The notes under the pieces are model-generated. The model had not been told where the DNA came from. It did no database searches and saw nothing but the letters and a program-made list of their open reading frames with translations. A stretch of DNA of 21,985 nucleotides. Source: Planctomycetales bacterium. Lineage in GTDB: Bacteria; Planctomycetota; Phycisphaerae; SM23-33. Positions 1 through 8,308 of this stretch are shown here, piece after piece (position 1 is the stretch's first letter; each line of letters starts with the position of its first letter). Location of the stretch: assembly GCA_030642005.1 (NCBI GenBank), contig DAOWOP010000028.1:1-21985 (forward strand), given 5' to 3'. A program made the translations under genes and the position numbers.

Positions 1-244
1 CCATGCCCTTCATACCCTTCAGTTCCACCCCAAGAAGGTCCTGGACCTGTTTCCATGGGATCGTCAGCATCTGCGGGTCTTTCTTGTCCTTGCCGTAGTT
101 GGTGATCTTGACAAACTCGTCCCAACTGAGGATCACCTTTCCCTTACCTTCGCCCAGCCTCGGTTCACCGGGCTTCGCCGCGAAGACCGTTACTGCCAGG
201 CACAACACAACAGCCATTGTCATCAACATCTTTGCTTTACTCAT
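1..244 (-). CDS. Small secreted protein, C-terminus beyond the window edge
   Basis: Reading on the minus strand from an ATG at 244, 81 codons are open to the window edge, so the gene is partial. Residues 1-22 form a signal peptide: a basic start (MSKAK), a hydrophobic core and a likely cleavage after VFA/A. The mature part is charged and includes a LSWDEFVKITNY stretch and a short basic-acidic linker. I do not recognise a family. Its ATG overlaps the TGA stop of the 1527-residue upstream gene in an ATGA arrangement, which implies translational coupling and a shared operon. It is therefore probably an export partner of that large protein. Confidence is high that it is a gene and low for function. 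Confidence 0.75.
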   Translation of the reverse strand, partial: MSKAKMLMTMAVVLCLAVTVFAAKPGEPRLGEGKGKVILSWDEFVKITNYGKDKKDPQMLTIPWKQVQDLLGVELKGMKGM

Positions 245-3200
245 TGCGATACTCCTTTCCATTTGTACTCGACACGAAGCACCATTTGGTCGGACGGCTT
301 CAGCAGCGTCCTTTCGAACCTGAAAAGTTGCCCCACGCGGGGCACTTCTATATTTTGCGGAACCTCGACGAAACCTGCGTCGGTCGGTGTCTCCCGCCAG
401 TGCTGCATAGCGCCTGCCCGGACGACAGTCAGGTGCTGGCCATTGTACAGCAGCAGATAACCCTCGTGCGCAAGGTTCACAGTATTGCTGCTTATATCCA
501 GCGTGTTGCCTTTATCACCGGCGAAGGTGATGTTGGCGACCATACTGTTGGACAGAAATGCGTCGGTGCCGACGATGGTCTCCTGAAGGCGCTCGTTGGC
601 AGCCACCGGCCGGCCGTGGCGACGGGTCAACTCGGCGTCCAGTTCCATCAGCGAACGGAACTGGGCCTCGTTAATCACAGCCCAATCGACGTTATTGCTT
701 CCACGGTTGAACCGCACGCCCAGTGCCGCGGCGGCGCGGGTGTCGGCATTGACGTTGCGGCTGTTGACCACAACCTTCTGGCCGAGATTGTCCCGGAGTT
801 GGGACACGAGTCCGCCCACCAGGAGCGTCCCGCCGTCGGGTATCCGCCGGGATACCGTCAGGGAATCGCTTTTGAGCGCCCAGTCGTAATTCCGCCGGAT
901 AAATTCATCGAGTTCCCTATCCTTGATTTGGACCTGTTTCCCACCGTGCCACTGCCGCCAACCGCCATCTTCGTCCGCCCGTGCTATTCTCGCGCCTGTA
1001 AGCGGGTCAGCAGCCTTTTGCTGGGCGATCTTTTTACCTTCTTCGACCTGAGGCCCGCGGGCCTGGCGGAGTTGGGCAAGCAGGTCCATCAGGGCTTGCT
1101 GGTTCTCGGCTGTACTCGTAACGATAATCTGCCCGCTCAGTTCGCGGATGGAGGCGTGCTTTCCGCCGGCTTCGCGCCAGGTGTCAGGGTCAATTGTGCT
1201 GCGAATCAGGTCCGTGATGTCGCTGGTCAACTCTTCTTTCATGGACGGCGTTTTTCCGTCGTCGTCATCGTCGCCCCAGCCCCATCCGGCAGCATTGTTG
1301 TTATTACCTGCCGTCTGTCGGAGGGTAACTTTCGGTCCTTTAAAATTGGGCGTGCGGACGACCAAATCGCGGATGTCATAGACCCGCGTTACGGTCCGGC
1401 TGGAAAGGTCATCTACGGTGGTTATGGTGATAACGCCTTCATCCAACACAAAGCCGAGCGGATTGACCCCGCCGACGTCGTCCAGAATGACCTGTATGGT
1501 CTTTTCGAGGGTAACGTTGGTCAGGTTGACGCTAACCTTTGTGGTTTTGTCCACACCGATCGTTTCCAGCGCGCTCCACTTGACGTGGATACTGACGTCG
1601 CTGACTTCGCGGAGGAACTGGACGACGTCGCCGAAGGCAATACCGCTGAAATCCAGCCTCGGCAGTCTCTGTCGCAGCCGGCGGAGCACAGCGCGATTCG
1701 CTTCGCTCGCGGTAACCTCGCCTGCGCCCATCGGTTTGCGCCTGAGGGTAATATCCGATCCGCCCCACGGAAAAACCTGCGACTGCCGGACATCGTTTAA
1801 CTGCTTGACCTCTTCCCGCATGGAAGTCCTGTACGCTTCTCTGGCATCGATGATTTGCACGAAGCGGTCCAGTTCGGTGTGCCACTCCTTCGCCCATATG
1901 TCATTGGGGTCCAGTTTGCGAATTTCGTCGCAGACCTCGATGGCCTGCCTGTACTCCTGCTCATCGCGGAGTGTGCGGGCATGCGCCTTCAGCGTCGCGA
2001 TCTTCTCGCGCTTCTGCTGCATCATCTCATCCCTGGGCGTGAGCCTGCCCCAATCCTCACTGCGCCGGAGTCTTCGCCGCTCAATCTCGGTGCGCTGTCT
2101 GGCGACCTGCTGCTGCATACGCATGCGGCGGGTGCGCTCAAGGTTGGTTATTGCACCGCCGCCACCACTGCCACCGGTCGGTCGGCGCTGCGGGCGGGTT
2201 GTAACAACATGAGCCCTGGCAATACGGTCTCGCTCGCCCTTGGCCTTGGCCTGTTTCTGCCTCTTTCGACTTGCGGCAGCGGCGAGGTATTTCATCTCCT
2301 TTTGCAGTTTTTCGCTCTCCAATCGTAATCGCGCCGGGGAGGTCGATTGTCTGTCCGTCATCGCGGCGACGCTCTTTTTACGACCGCTGTAATCCTCTTT
2401 GACTATGCTGTCGGCCAAGGACTGTTGAAGTTCACTGGCCACTTCCAGGGCTTTTTCGTATTCGCCGGCTTTCTTCCGTTCGCTCATCTCGCCACGGAGC
2501 CTGCTAATTGTTTCGCCGGACTTTTTTCGGAGTTGCTCCATCTCCGGCTCGGCCTTTCGCATCCGGGCGAGGGTCTCTTGTCGCTCAGCGCCGCGGGCGA
2601 TGAGTTGTTCCGTGGCACCCTGGGCGGCTTTGAGTTTGGCGGCAGCCTCCTTGTATCGTCCTTCGCGCGCGGCGGCTTTGCCCGACTGGATATACGCCTT
2701 CTGCTTGTATTCCAGAAAAATGTTGGACTCCGCCACCTCACGCTGCACGACTCTCGCGGCGGCCTTCTCGGCCTTTGTTTCGGCCTTGCGGGCCTTGGGC
2801 ATCTGTGGGTTGGCCAGGAGTCGCCTGGCGTTGCGGGCCTCGGCTGAACCGGGAGCGAGTTTGGCGACCTGCTCAAGATACCGAGCGGCCTCGGCAAACT
2901 CGTTCTTGTCGTAATAAGCCTTACCCGTGCGATAATAATTCCTCGCAAGTATCGGCGTCGCGCTGAGGGTCGTAACGAGCCTGTCGGTTGTCGCCAGCCT
3001 GCTCGGCAAGCCCGTTTCTCGCTCGAAACTCGCCACGAAACCTGGCTGGGTAGTCGGCCGAGTAATCGTCGGCGTCGGCCTGACCGTCGGGCGGTCTTTT
3101 TCGGTGTAACCGGCGGCCAGTTCGCCCCAGCCGTAATCGAGGCTCGCCGTGGCAGTCTCGCTGGAGAAGCGGGAGACTTTCTTCATCACGCCGGACCATT

Positions 3201-4824
3201 TCTCCACGGCCAGGCCGGCCGGTATATAGGTCTCGCACCAGCCGTAGGCGATTGGCAGGTCGATGGCGGGCAGCGGAATCTCCGCTACGCCCATCTCGCC
3301 CATCGGGGCAGTCCTGCACAGGAACACCACCTCGGCGGGGAAACTGACCAGTCCCATCACGCTGGCCCGCGAACGTTCCAGCGGCAGCAGCCAGGTGTTT
3401 TTCTTGCCCGTCGCCGGCGAGATCGGGCGGGATTTCTCATTCACGCGGGCCAGCAGCACCTGCGCACCGGCTGGGAGTTTCAGGCGGAGAAATTGCCTGT
3501 TGCTGTTGCGTATTTCGTATCGCGCCCGGCAGATAACCGAACCGTCGCGGGCGAGGAAGACCTCGTAATGCGCCAAATCGACGATGGACCGGCGAAGTGC
3601 GAACCGGCCCAACTGGAGGACCTCGACCTCGGCCGAGAATTCGCGCGAGGTTATTTCATACGCCATCACCGCCGGCGCCGGCAGGATGGCTGATGCCGAC
3701 GGCGGAACCTCCGACAGCGACATCTCGCGCAGGCCCGTCATCGAAGCCGGTAAAATCTCGCTGCCTCCGGCGGTATTGGTAACGACCAGCGTCCCGCCGG
3801 CCCATCGGCCATCGGCTACACCAAACCGGCCGAAGCGACGTTCCGAACCTCCGCCCGCCGGCAGTTCGTAAGAAACCTTCAGGACAGTGGGGCCTAGAAT
3901 CTTTCCCCGCAGATGCACTACCGCTCTTCCGGAGCCAACCTGTACCCTGCGTACTTCCGGACCTGTGATTTCCACACGGTCGGCCTGGGACGGCAACAGC
4001 AGTTCGATCCGGTCGGACGCCCCCGCCGCAATGGTCGCGGTCAGCGAAGCGGTAATCTGCTGAGCGCCCGCGCCCAGGTTCCAGGCTACGTCGCCTCGCA
4101 GCAAGTATCTCGGCGGGCGCTGCCGACGGGGCATCGGCCGGTTGTATTTTATCCGCAGCCTGTTTGTTGGTTTCAGCGCAAGGAGGCCATGAGTTCCCAT
4201 CTCGACCGTGCCGATCAGTCCTGTTCCGACGTGCCGGTCAGCATGAACTTCCCACGCAAGCGGTGAATCGAAAACAACAGCGGTCCTGACCGTTCGGGCC
4301 ATTCCCAGGGCGATTGTCCCGCCGGACCTTCCAGCCGTCTTTAACCGGAGCCGACCGGTAATCGTGTACAGACCGAGCCTGGGCGCAGTAAATCGCACCC
4401 AGCCGTCCATTGTCGTCAATATGGCGCCCTTGTTGTCGGCGGAAAGATCTTCCCATATAACATTTTTTGCGCCCAGGATCGGAATGTTCAGGCATTTCTG
4501 CGGGTCGAATACCCGCAGGCGCACCTTTGCCTTGAGCGTCGCGGGGAAATCGGTTTCGACGATTAAATGATACGTCCCCGTCTCAGCAATGAACGGGATT
4601 GGCGCGTCGGGCCTGGCACACTCAGGAGCGTGCAGGTCGCGCAGATACCGGTGATACACACTTATGGGAATTTCAACATGGGTGCCGCTCAGCGGTCGGC
4701 TGTGCCGCAACAACGCACGTACAACCTCGTTACGTCGGTCCGGCTGCTGAGCGGGGGCGACTGCAACGAACAACAACCCCGCCGCAAGGAGGGCAATCAC
4801 AACTATTCCGACCCGGTGGGTCAT
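241..4824 (-). CDS. Large exported secretin-like protein with TPR/coiled-coil middle and STN domain
   Basis: The protein has 1527 residues. Residues 1-25 are a signal peptide ending AVAPA before QQ. About residues 26-600 look like beta-rich domains with no motif I can name. About 620-665 contain TPR-like helices (ARNYYRTGKAYYDKNEFAEA). About 665-1020 are long, highly charged helices rich in K, E, R and Q, likely coiled coil. About 1055-1150 match the STN (secretin/TonB short N-terminal) pattern, including LDFSGIAFGDVVQFL and a VTLEKTIQVILDDV repeat. An acidic linker DDDDDG lies near 1185. A secretin N-type segment (SGQIIVTSTAENQQALMDLL) and a secretin-like IPDGGTLLVGGL segment follow. I see no complete GspD beta-barrel with the usual C-terminal signature, so a pore-forming role is unproven. 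The start is supported by AGGGG about 8 bases upstream. The stop overlaps the next gene by ATGA. It is probably an envelope or secretion-related protein of planctomycete type. Confidence 0.85.
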   Translation of the reverse strand: MTHRVGIVVIALLAAGLLFVAVAPAQQPDRRNEVVRALLRHSRPLSGTHVEIPISVYHRYLRDLHAPECARPDAPIPFIAETGTYHLIVETDFPATLKAKVRLRVFDPQKCLNIPILGAKNVIWEDLSADNKGAILTTMDGWVRFTAPRLGLYTITGRLRLKTAGRSGGTIALGMARTVRTAVVFDSPLAWEVHADRHVGTGLIGTVEMGTHGLLALKPTNRLRIKYNRPMPRRQRPPRYLLRGDVAWNLGAGAQQITASLTATIAAGASDRIELLLPSQADRVEITGPEVRRVQVGSGRAVVHLRGKILGPTVLKVSYELPAGGGSERRFGRFGVADGRWAGGTLVVTNTAGGSEILPASMTGLREMSLSEVPPSASAILPAPAVMAYEITSREFSAEVEVLQLGRFALRRSIVDLAHYEVFLARDGSVICRARYEIRNSNRQFLRLKLPAGAQVLLARVNEKSRPISPATGKKNTWLLPLERSRASVMGLVSFPAEVVFLCRTAPMGEMGVAEIPLPAIDLPIAYGWCETYIPAGLAVEKWSGVMKKVSRFSSETATASLDYGWGELAAGYTEKDRPTVRPTPTITRPTTQPGFVASFERETGLPSRLATTDRLVTTLSATPILARNYYRTGKAYYDKNEFAEAARYLEQVAKLAPGSAEARNARRLLANPQMPKARKAETKAEKAAARVVQREVAESNIFLEYKQKAYIQSGKAAAREGRYKEAAAKLKAAQGATEQLIARGAERQETLARMRKAEPEMEQLRKKSGETISRLRGEMSERKKAGEYEKALEVASELQQSLADSIVKEDYSGRKKSVAAMTDRQSTSPARLRLESEKLQKEMKYLAAAASRKRQKQAKAKGERDRIARAHVVTTRPQRRPTGGSGGGGAITNLERTRRMRMQQQVARQRTEIERRRLRRSEDWGRLTPRDEMMQQKREKIATLKAHARTLRDEQEYRQAIEVCDEIRKLDPNDIWAKEWHTELDRFVQIIDAREAYRTSMREEVKQLNDVRQSQVFPWGGSDITLRRKPMGAGEVTASEANRAVLRRLRQRLPRLDFSGIAFGDVVQFLREVSDVSIHVKWSALETIGVDKTTKVSVNLTNVTLEKTIQVILDDVGGVNPLGFVLDEGVITITTVDDLSSRTVTRVYDIRDLVVRTPNFKGPKVTLRQTAGNNNNAAGWGWGDDDDDGKTPSMKEELTSDITDLIRSTIDPDTWREAGGKHASIRELSGQIIVTSTAENQQALMDLLAQLRQARGPQVEEGKKIAQQKAADPLTGARIARADEDGGWRQWHGGKQVQIKDRELDEFIRRNYDWALKSDSLTVSRRIPDGGTLLVGGLVSQLRDNLGQKVVVNSRNVNADTRAAAALGVRFNRGSNNVDWAVINEAQFRSLMELDAELTRRHGRPVAANERLQETIVGTDAFLSNSMVANITFAGDKGNTLDISSNTVNLAHEGYLLLYNGQHLTVVRAGAMQHWRETPTDAGFVEVPQNIEVPRVGQLFRFERTLLKPSDQMVLRVEYKWKGVSQ

Positions 4825-5044
4825 TCCAAAGCCCCTGGCAACAGATTGTGGCGGACTTACGAACTTACAATTATTAGACGCAGTTAGCGGGAAAATGTTC
4901 CCATCTTCAGCCCAAATCTTTCCAGGAGCTTCTATCTAATAAAAAGAAGAATAATCGGATTAGGCCGGCGAGTTACGAAGAACCTCGATTCTTTCTCCAT
5001 ACGCAACCGAATCGGCAGCATGTCCCCGACCCGCATCATGAAAA
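4825..5044. other. Intergenic region upstream of the large exported gene
   Basis: There is no credible gene on either strand. It should hold the promoter of the 1527-residue gene, but I cannot pick a convincing -35/-10 pair. rpmI and rplT, which usually follow infC, are not here or in 5119-5254. Confidence 0.5.
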
Positions 5045-5118
<74 letters not shown>

Positions 5119-5254
5119 TTAAACTGCCTTTGAGTTTTCTTTCGAACCGCCTATAACACTTCCCGCTTTGTTTTTCAAGGGTTTTCCACCCTGCGCGGCG
5201 GGTTGGGAAGCCCGCAGGACTGATGGCTGCGCCGGAACAGCACCCTGTCAATCG

Positions 5255-5872
5255 TCAAAGGGATGGTGATGCAGTCGGGGCGGGTTGGTCGGTTTTTTCC
5301 TTCTCGTCGCCCTCGGCGGCAGAGACCTTCCCGGACGCCTTGCGTTCGGCCTGACGCTGATCGACCGTCGAGGCAAGGACCATCGTCAGGCGGCGTCCTT
5401 CCATGCGGAAGTCCCGCTCGACCTTTGCGACGTCTTCCAGGGCGGCCTTGATGGAGTTGAGTATCTCCCGCCCGAGGTCCTGATGGGCCATTTCCCGCCC
5501 GCGAAACCGCAGCGTGAACTGCACCCTGTCGCCTCGCTGAAGGAACCCGCGTGCACGGTTGACCTTGATTTCAAGGTCGTGCCGGCCTATCTTCGGCGTC
5601 TTGATGCGGACCTCCTTCATCTCCACCTCGTGACGGTGCGACTTGGCCTTATGCTGCTTCTTCTTCAAGTCGTACTTATACTTGCCGTAGTCCATTATCC
5701 GGCAGACGGGAGGATCGGACTGTGGGGCCACTTCGACAAGGTCCAGATCGACCTGGCGGGCCATTTCGATGGCTTCCCTGGTATCGACGACGCCCGCCTG
5801 GTTGCCTTCAGCGTCTATCAGGCGGACCGCCGAAACGCGAATACGTTCGTTGCGACGAAGTTCTTTAGCGAT
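5255..5872 (-). CDS. infC: Translation initiation factor IF-3
   Basis: IF-3 binds the 30S subunit, keeps it apart from 50S and rejects wrong start codons. Both domains are present: the N-domain with RRNERIRVSAVRLID and the signature PPVCRIMDYGKYKY, and the C-domain with TLRFRGREMAHQ and the EGRRLTMVLAS end. The first ATG (5764) would remove about 36 conserved N-terminal residues, so it is not the start. Going upstream in frame, there is no ATG, GTG or TTG that fits. An ATC at 5870-5872 lies nine bases after a strong AAGGAG (5882-5887) and gives a 205-residue protein beginning IAKELRRNERIRV. infC is known for AUU, AUC or AUA starts that allow IF-3 to repress itself. A charged 30-residue C-terminal tail (about 175-205) extends past the usual end. 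The gene lies downstream of thrS in the same direction, as in many bacteria. Confidence 0.95.
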   Translation of the reverse strand: MAKELRRNERIRVSAVRLIDAEGNQAGVVDTREAIEMARQVDLDLVEVAPQSDPPVCRIMDYGKYKYDLKKKQHKAKSHRHEVEMKEVRIKTPKIGRHDLEIKVNRARGFLQRGDRVQFTLRFRGREMAHQDLGREILNSIKAALEDVAKVERDFRMEGRRLTMVLASTVDQRQAERKASGKVSAAEGDEKEKTDQPAPTASPSL

Positions 5873-5887
5873 GGTACTGGTCTCCTT
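5870..5887 (-). promoter_or_regulatory. infC: infC ribosome binding site with AUC start codon
   Basis: AAGGAG (5882-5887) is followed after nine bases by ATC (5870-5872), which opens the conserved IF-3 N-terminus. A rare start codon here is the hallmark of IF-3 autoregulation: when IF-3 is abundant it rejects its own mRNA. Confidence 0.75.
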
Positions 5888-5888
5888 A

Positions 5889-5971
5889 ATGTAATTCGTA
5901 ATTGGTAATTCGTAATTCGTAATTGGTTGATTACGGGTTACTGATTACGAATTACGAATTACTGGTTACTG
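5889..5971. repeat. Inverted heptamer array between thrS and infC
   Basis: The left arm (5889-5927) is about five tandem 7-base units of the form TSGTAAT. The right arm (5930-5971) is six units of the complementary form (ATTACGA, GTTACTG). The two arms can pair with almost no spacer. The right arm covers the thrS stop codon (5966-5968). The left arm ends one base from the infC AAGGAG. The array therefore fills the whole thrS-infC gap. Confidence 0.85.
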
Positions 5972-7957
5972 ATCACTTTTTTCAGTGAACGCCTCTTCGG
6001 CGCCTCGTGAATCCCTTTCGGCTTTAAGTTTATCGAGTGCCTCGGTCATGGCTACCGCTCCGACTTCGCCGAGGCCTCGCTTGCGGACGGAAACCGTCGA
6101 TGTCTCGACTTCGCGCTGCCCTACAACAAAGATGTACGGGACTTTCTGCATCGCAGCCCGGCGTATCTTTGCGCCTATCTTGTCGGCCGATGCGTCCGAC
6201 TCCATTCGCAGGCCCGCCACCCTGCCGGCCGAGACCACCTTTGCGGCGTAATCGTTGAACTTATCGCTGACCGGCAGGACCGCCACCTGCACCGGCGCAA
6301 GCCACAGCGGAAACGCCCCGGCAAAATGCTCGATCAGGATGCCGATAAACCGCTCCGGCGAACCAAGCGGCGCACGATGAATCATCACAGGCCGATGGGC
6401 TGTGTTGTCAGCGCCGATATATTCCAGATCGAACCGCTCCGGCAGGTTGTAATCTACCTGAATCGTCCCGAGTTGCCACTCCCTGCCGATACAATCCCTG
6501 GCGATGAAGTCGATCTTCGGACCATAGAAGGCCGCCTCGCCCGGCTCCTCGGCGTAATCCATACCGACCTTCCTGACGACATTGCGGATATTTTCCTCGG
6601 CCAGGTCCCAATTCTCGCTCTCGCCGACATACTTTTCGCTGTCGGGGTCGCGCAGACCGATTCGCACGCGGTAATCGTTCAGCCCCAGTGTCTCCAGGAC
6701 CAGTTTGGTCAATTCCACACAGGATTCTATCTCCGCCTCCAGTTGTTCGGGCGTGCAGAAGATATGCGCGTCGTCCTGCGTGAAGCCGCGAACGCGAATA
6801 AGCCCGGAAAGTTCGCCCGACTGCTCCATGCGATAGACCGTTCCGAACTCCGACAGGCGAACCGGCAGGTCGCGGTAACTGTGCTGCTCGGCTTTGTAAA
6901 TCTGTATGTGGTGCGGGCAGTTCATCGGTTTGAGCAGGTATGCCTGGCCGGTGTCCGTTTCCATGGCCGGGAAAAGCCCGTGCTCGTAGTACGGGTAGTG
7001 CCCGCTGGTGCGGTAGAGATCGACCTTTCCGATGTGCGGAGTAATAACGGCCTGGTAACCCCGCTTGAGCAACTCGCCCCGGAGCCAGCCTTCCAGTTCC
7101 ATGCGGATAATGGTTCCCTTCGGCATCCACATCGGCAGCCCCGGCCCAACGGTGTCGTTGATAATGAACAGGCCCAATTGTTTGCCGAGGATGCGATGGT
7201 CGCGCTTCTTCGCCTCCTTGATTCGTTCGAGGTGGGCGGCGAGTTGTTTCTTCTCGAAAAAGGCGATGCCGTAGATGCGGGTGAGCATCTTGTTGTTCTC
7301 GTCGCCCCGCCAGTACGCCCCGGCCGTAGTGATAAGTTTGAAAGCCTTGACCTTGCCGGTGGCCGGCAGGTGAGGCCCGCGGCACATATCCAGAAAATCG
7401 CCTTGTTCGTAGAGGCTGACGGATGAGACGCCCTCGTCGCGGGCAAGGTCTTCGATCATCTCGACTTTGTAATCCTGTCCCAGTTCAACGAAGCGTTTCC
7501 TGGCCTGGTCGATGGACAGTTCGACCCGGCTGATGGGAATGTTCTCGCCGACGATTTTTTTCATCTCGGCTTCGATTTTCGGCAGGTCTTCGGCGCTGAT
7601 GGGTTCGGGCAGGTCGAAGTCGTAGTAGAAGCCGTACTGGAAATCGTCGGTCAGCGCCGGGCCTATGGTATATTGGACGGCATTGCCGTAAAGTCGGCGG
7701 ACCGCCTGGGCGAGGATATGGGCGGTGGTATGGCGGAGAATTACCAGGGCCTGTTCGTCGCGGTTAGTGAGGATTCGCAGGTCATGCTCTCCGTCGGGCA
7801 GTTCGACGTTCAAATCAACGGCGGCCCCGTTCACTTCGGCGGCGACGGCTGCGGAGGCCAGGCGGGACGAAATGTCCCCGGCCACTCGCGCCGGCGTAGC
7901 CGAATCGTCATATTGCATACTGTCGCCGTCAGGTAATTTAACTACAATCATAGCCAC
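5966..7957 (-). CDS. thrS: Threonyl-tRNA synthetase
   Basis: It charges tRNA-Thr with threonine and edits mischarged serine. The full-length class II enzyme is present (663 residues). The N-terminal TGS domain covers about 1-63. The editing domain has HTTAH (76-80) and CRGPH (192-196), the zinc-site pattern for hydrolysis of Ser-tRNA. The catalytic core has MNCPHH with Cys347, motif 2 around YRME (375-378), DDAHIF with His398, and motif 3 with IHRAPLGSPERF containing His527. Cys347, His398 and His527 match the catalytic zinc ligands. The C-terminal anticodon-binding domain follows. The start is GTG at 7957; an ATG two codons later (7951) is an alternative, and neither has a clear Shine-Dalgarno sequence. 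The stop codon lies inside a heptamer repeat array. Confidence 0.97.
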   Translation of the reverse strand: MAMIVVKLPDGDSMQYDDSATPARVAGDISSRLASAAVAAEVNGAAVDLNVELPDGEHDLRILTNRDEQALVILRHTTAHILAQAVRRLYGNAVQYTIGPALTDDFQYGFYYDFDLPEPISAEDLPKIEAEMKKIVGENIPISRVELSIDQARKRFVELGQDYKVEMIEDLARDEGVSSVSLYEQGDFLDMCRGPHLPATGKVKAFKLITTAGAYWRGDENNKMLTRIYGIAFFEKKQLAAHLERIKEAKKRDHRILGKQLGLFIINDTVGPGLPMWMPKGTIIRMELEGWLRGELLKRGYQAVITPHIGKVDLYRTSGHYPYYEHGLFPAMETDTGQAYLLKPMNCPHHIQIYKAEQHSYRDLPVRLSEFGTVYRMEQSGELSGLIRVRGFTQDDAHIFCTPEQLEAEIESCVELTKLVLETLGLNDYRVRIGLRDPDSEKYVGESENWDLAEENIRNVVRKVGMDYAEEPGEAAFYGPKIDFIARDCIGREWQLGTIQVDYNLPERFDLEYIGADNTAHRPVMIHRAPLGSPERFIGILIEHFAGAFPLWLAPVQVAVLPVSDKFNDYAAKVVSAGRVAGLRMESDASADKIGAKIRRAAMQKVPYIFVVGQREVETSTVSVRKRGLGEVGAVAMTEALDKLKAERDSRGAEEAFTEKSDQ

Positions 7958-8306
7958 ATCGCGTTTTTCAGGAAATGCCCCAGGCGATTAGTCGGACAGC
8001 CCATAGCCCGCCTACCTGCCGAAGGTGGGCAGGCCTGCCCAAAGGACACGCCAAAGGCGCCAAGCGGAATTAGGCGAACGAGGCTCGACTTGTCCGGTCG
8101 AGTCGTCACGAATTCGTGGTGGTGTTTTTCAACATATCATACTGCCGGGCCATCTTTACTCCGACGCCCCAAGCATATCCCCATGTCGGGGAAAGTCAAA
8201 CTCTTTTCAAAAAATTAGCAGGGATACCCCATCAATTTCCAATTGAAAGAACCTTCGTAGCTCCTTTTTTAAATCTGTTCAATTGGAAATTGAAAATCGA
8301 AAATTG
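7958..8306. other. thrS leader and upstream intergenic region with palindromes
   Basis: No gene is seen in these 349 bases. They contain a GC-rich inverted repeat near 8011-8041 (CCTGCC/GGCAGG type), a CTCGAC/GTCGAG hairpin near 8083-8101, a 12-base palindrome CACGAATTCGTG at 8107-8118, a possible thrS promoter (8172-8199) and the heptamer array next to glgP. If that promoter is right, the thrS mRNA has a structured leader of about 200 bases, which would suit leader-level control as in other thrS genes. I see no T-box. Confidence 0.45.
8172..8199 (-). promoter_or_regulatory. Possible sigma-70 promoter for thrS
   Basis: On the minus strand TTGACT (8194-8199) is followed by 16 bases and TATGCT (8172-8177). 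The spacer holds a CCCC/GGGG mini-hairpin. The match is reasonable, but the distance to the thrS start is about 200 bases. Confidence 0.3.
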
Positions 8307-8308
8307 TT
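8231..8308. repeat. Inverted heptamer array next to the glgP stop codon
   Basis: The right arm (8281-8308) is about 3.5 tandem units of AATTGRA. The left arm (8232-8247) is inverted. Sixteen bases at 8232-8247 are the exact reverse complement of 8278-8293, separated by 30 bases. The array touches the glgP stop codon (8307-8309). The structure resembles those at 5889-5971 and 17504-18005, with a different unit. Confidence 0.75.

Noticed and set aside
217..1800. 527-residue plus-strand frame
   Set aside because: It is antisense to the secretin-like gene, which has a signal peptide, STN domain and a coupled downstream start. The plus frame has no recognisable motif.
6326..7426. 366-residue plus-strand frame
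   Set aside because: It is antisense to the catalytic core of thrS, whose motifs are all intact.
7958..8165. T-box riboswitch ahead of thrS
   Set aside because: I find no T-box sequence or specifier-loop layout, only unrelated palindromes.
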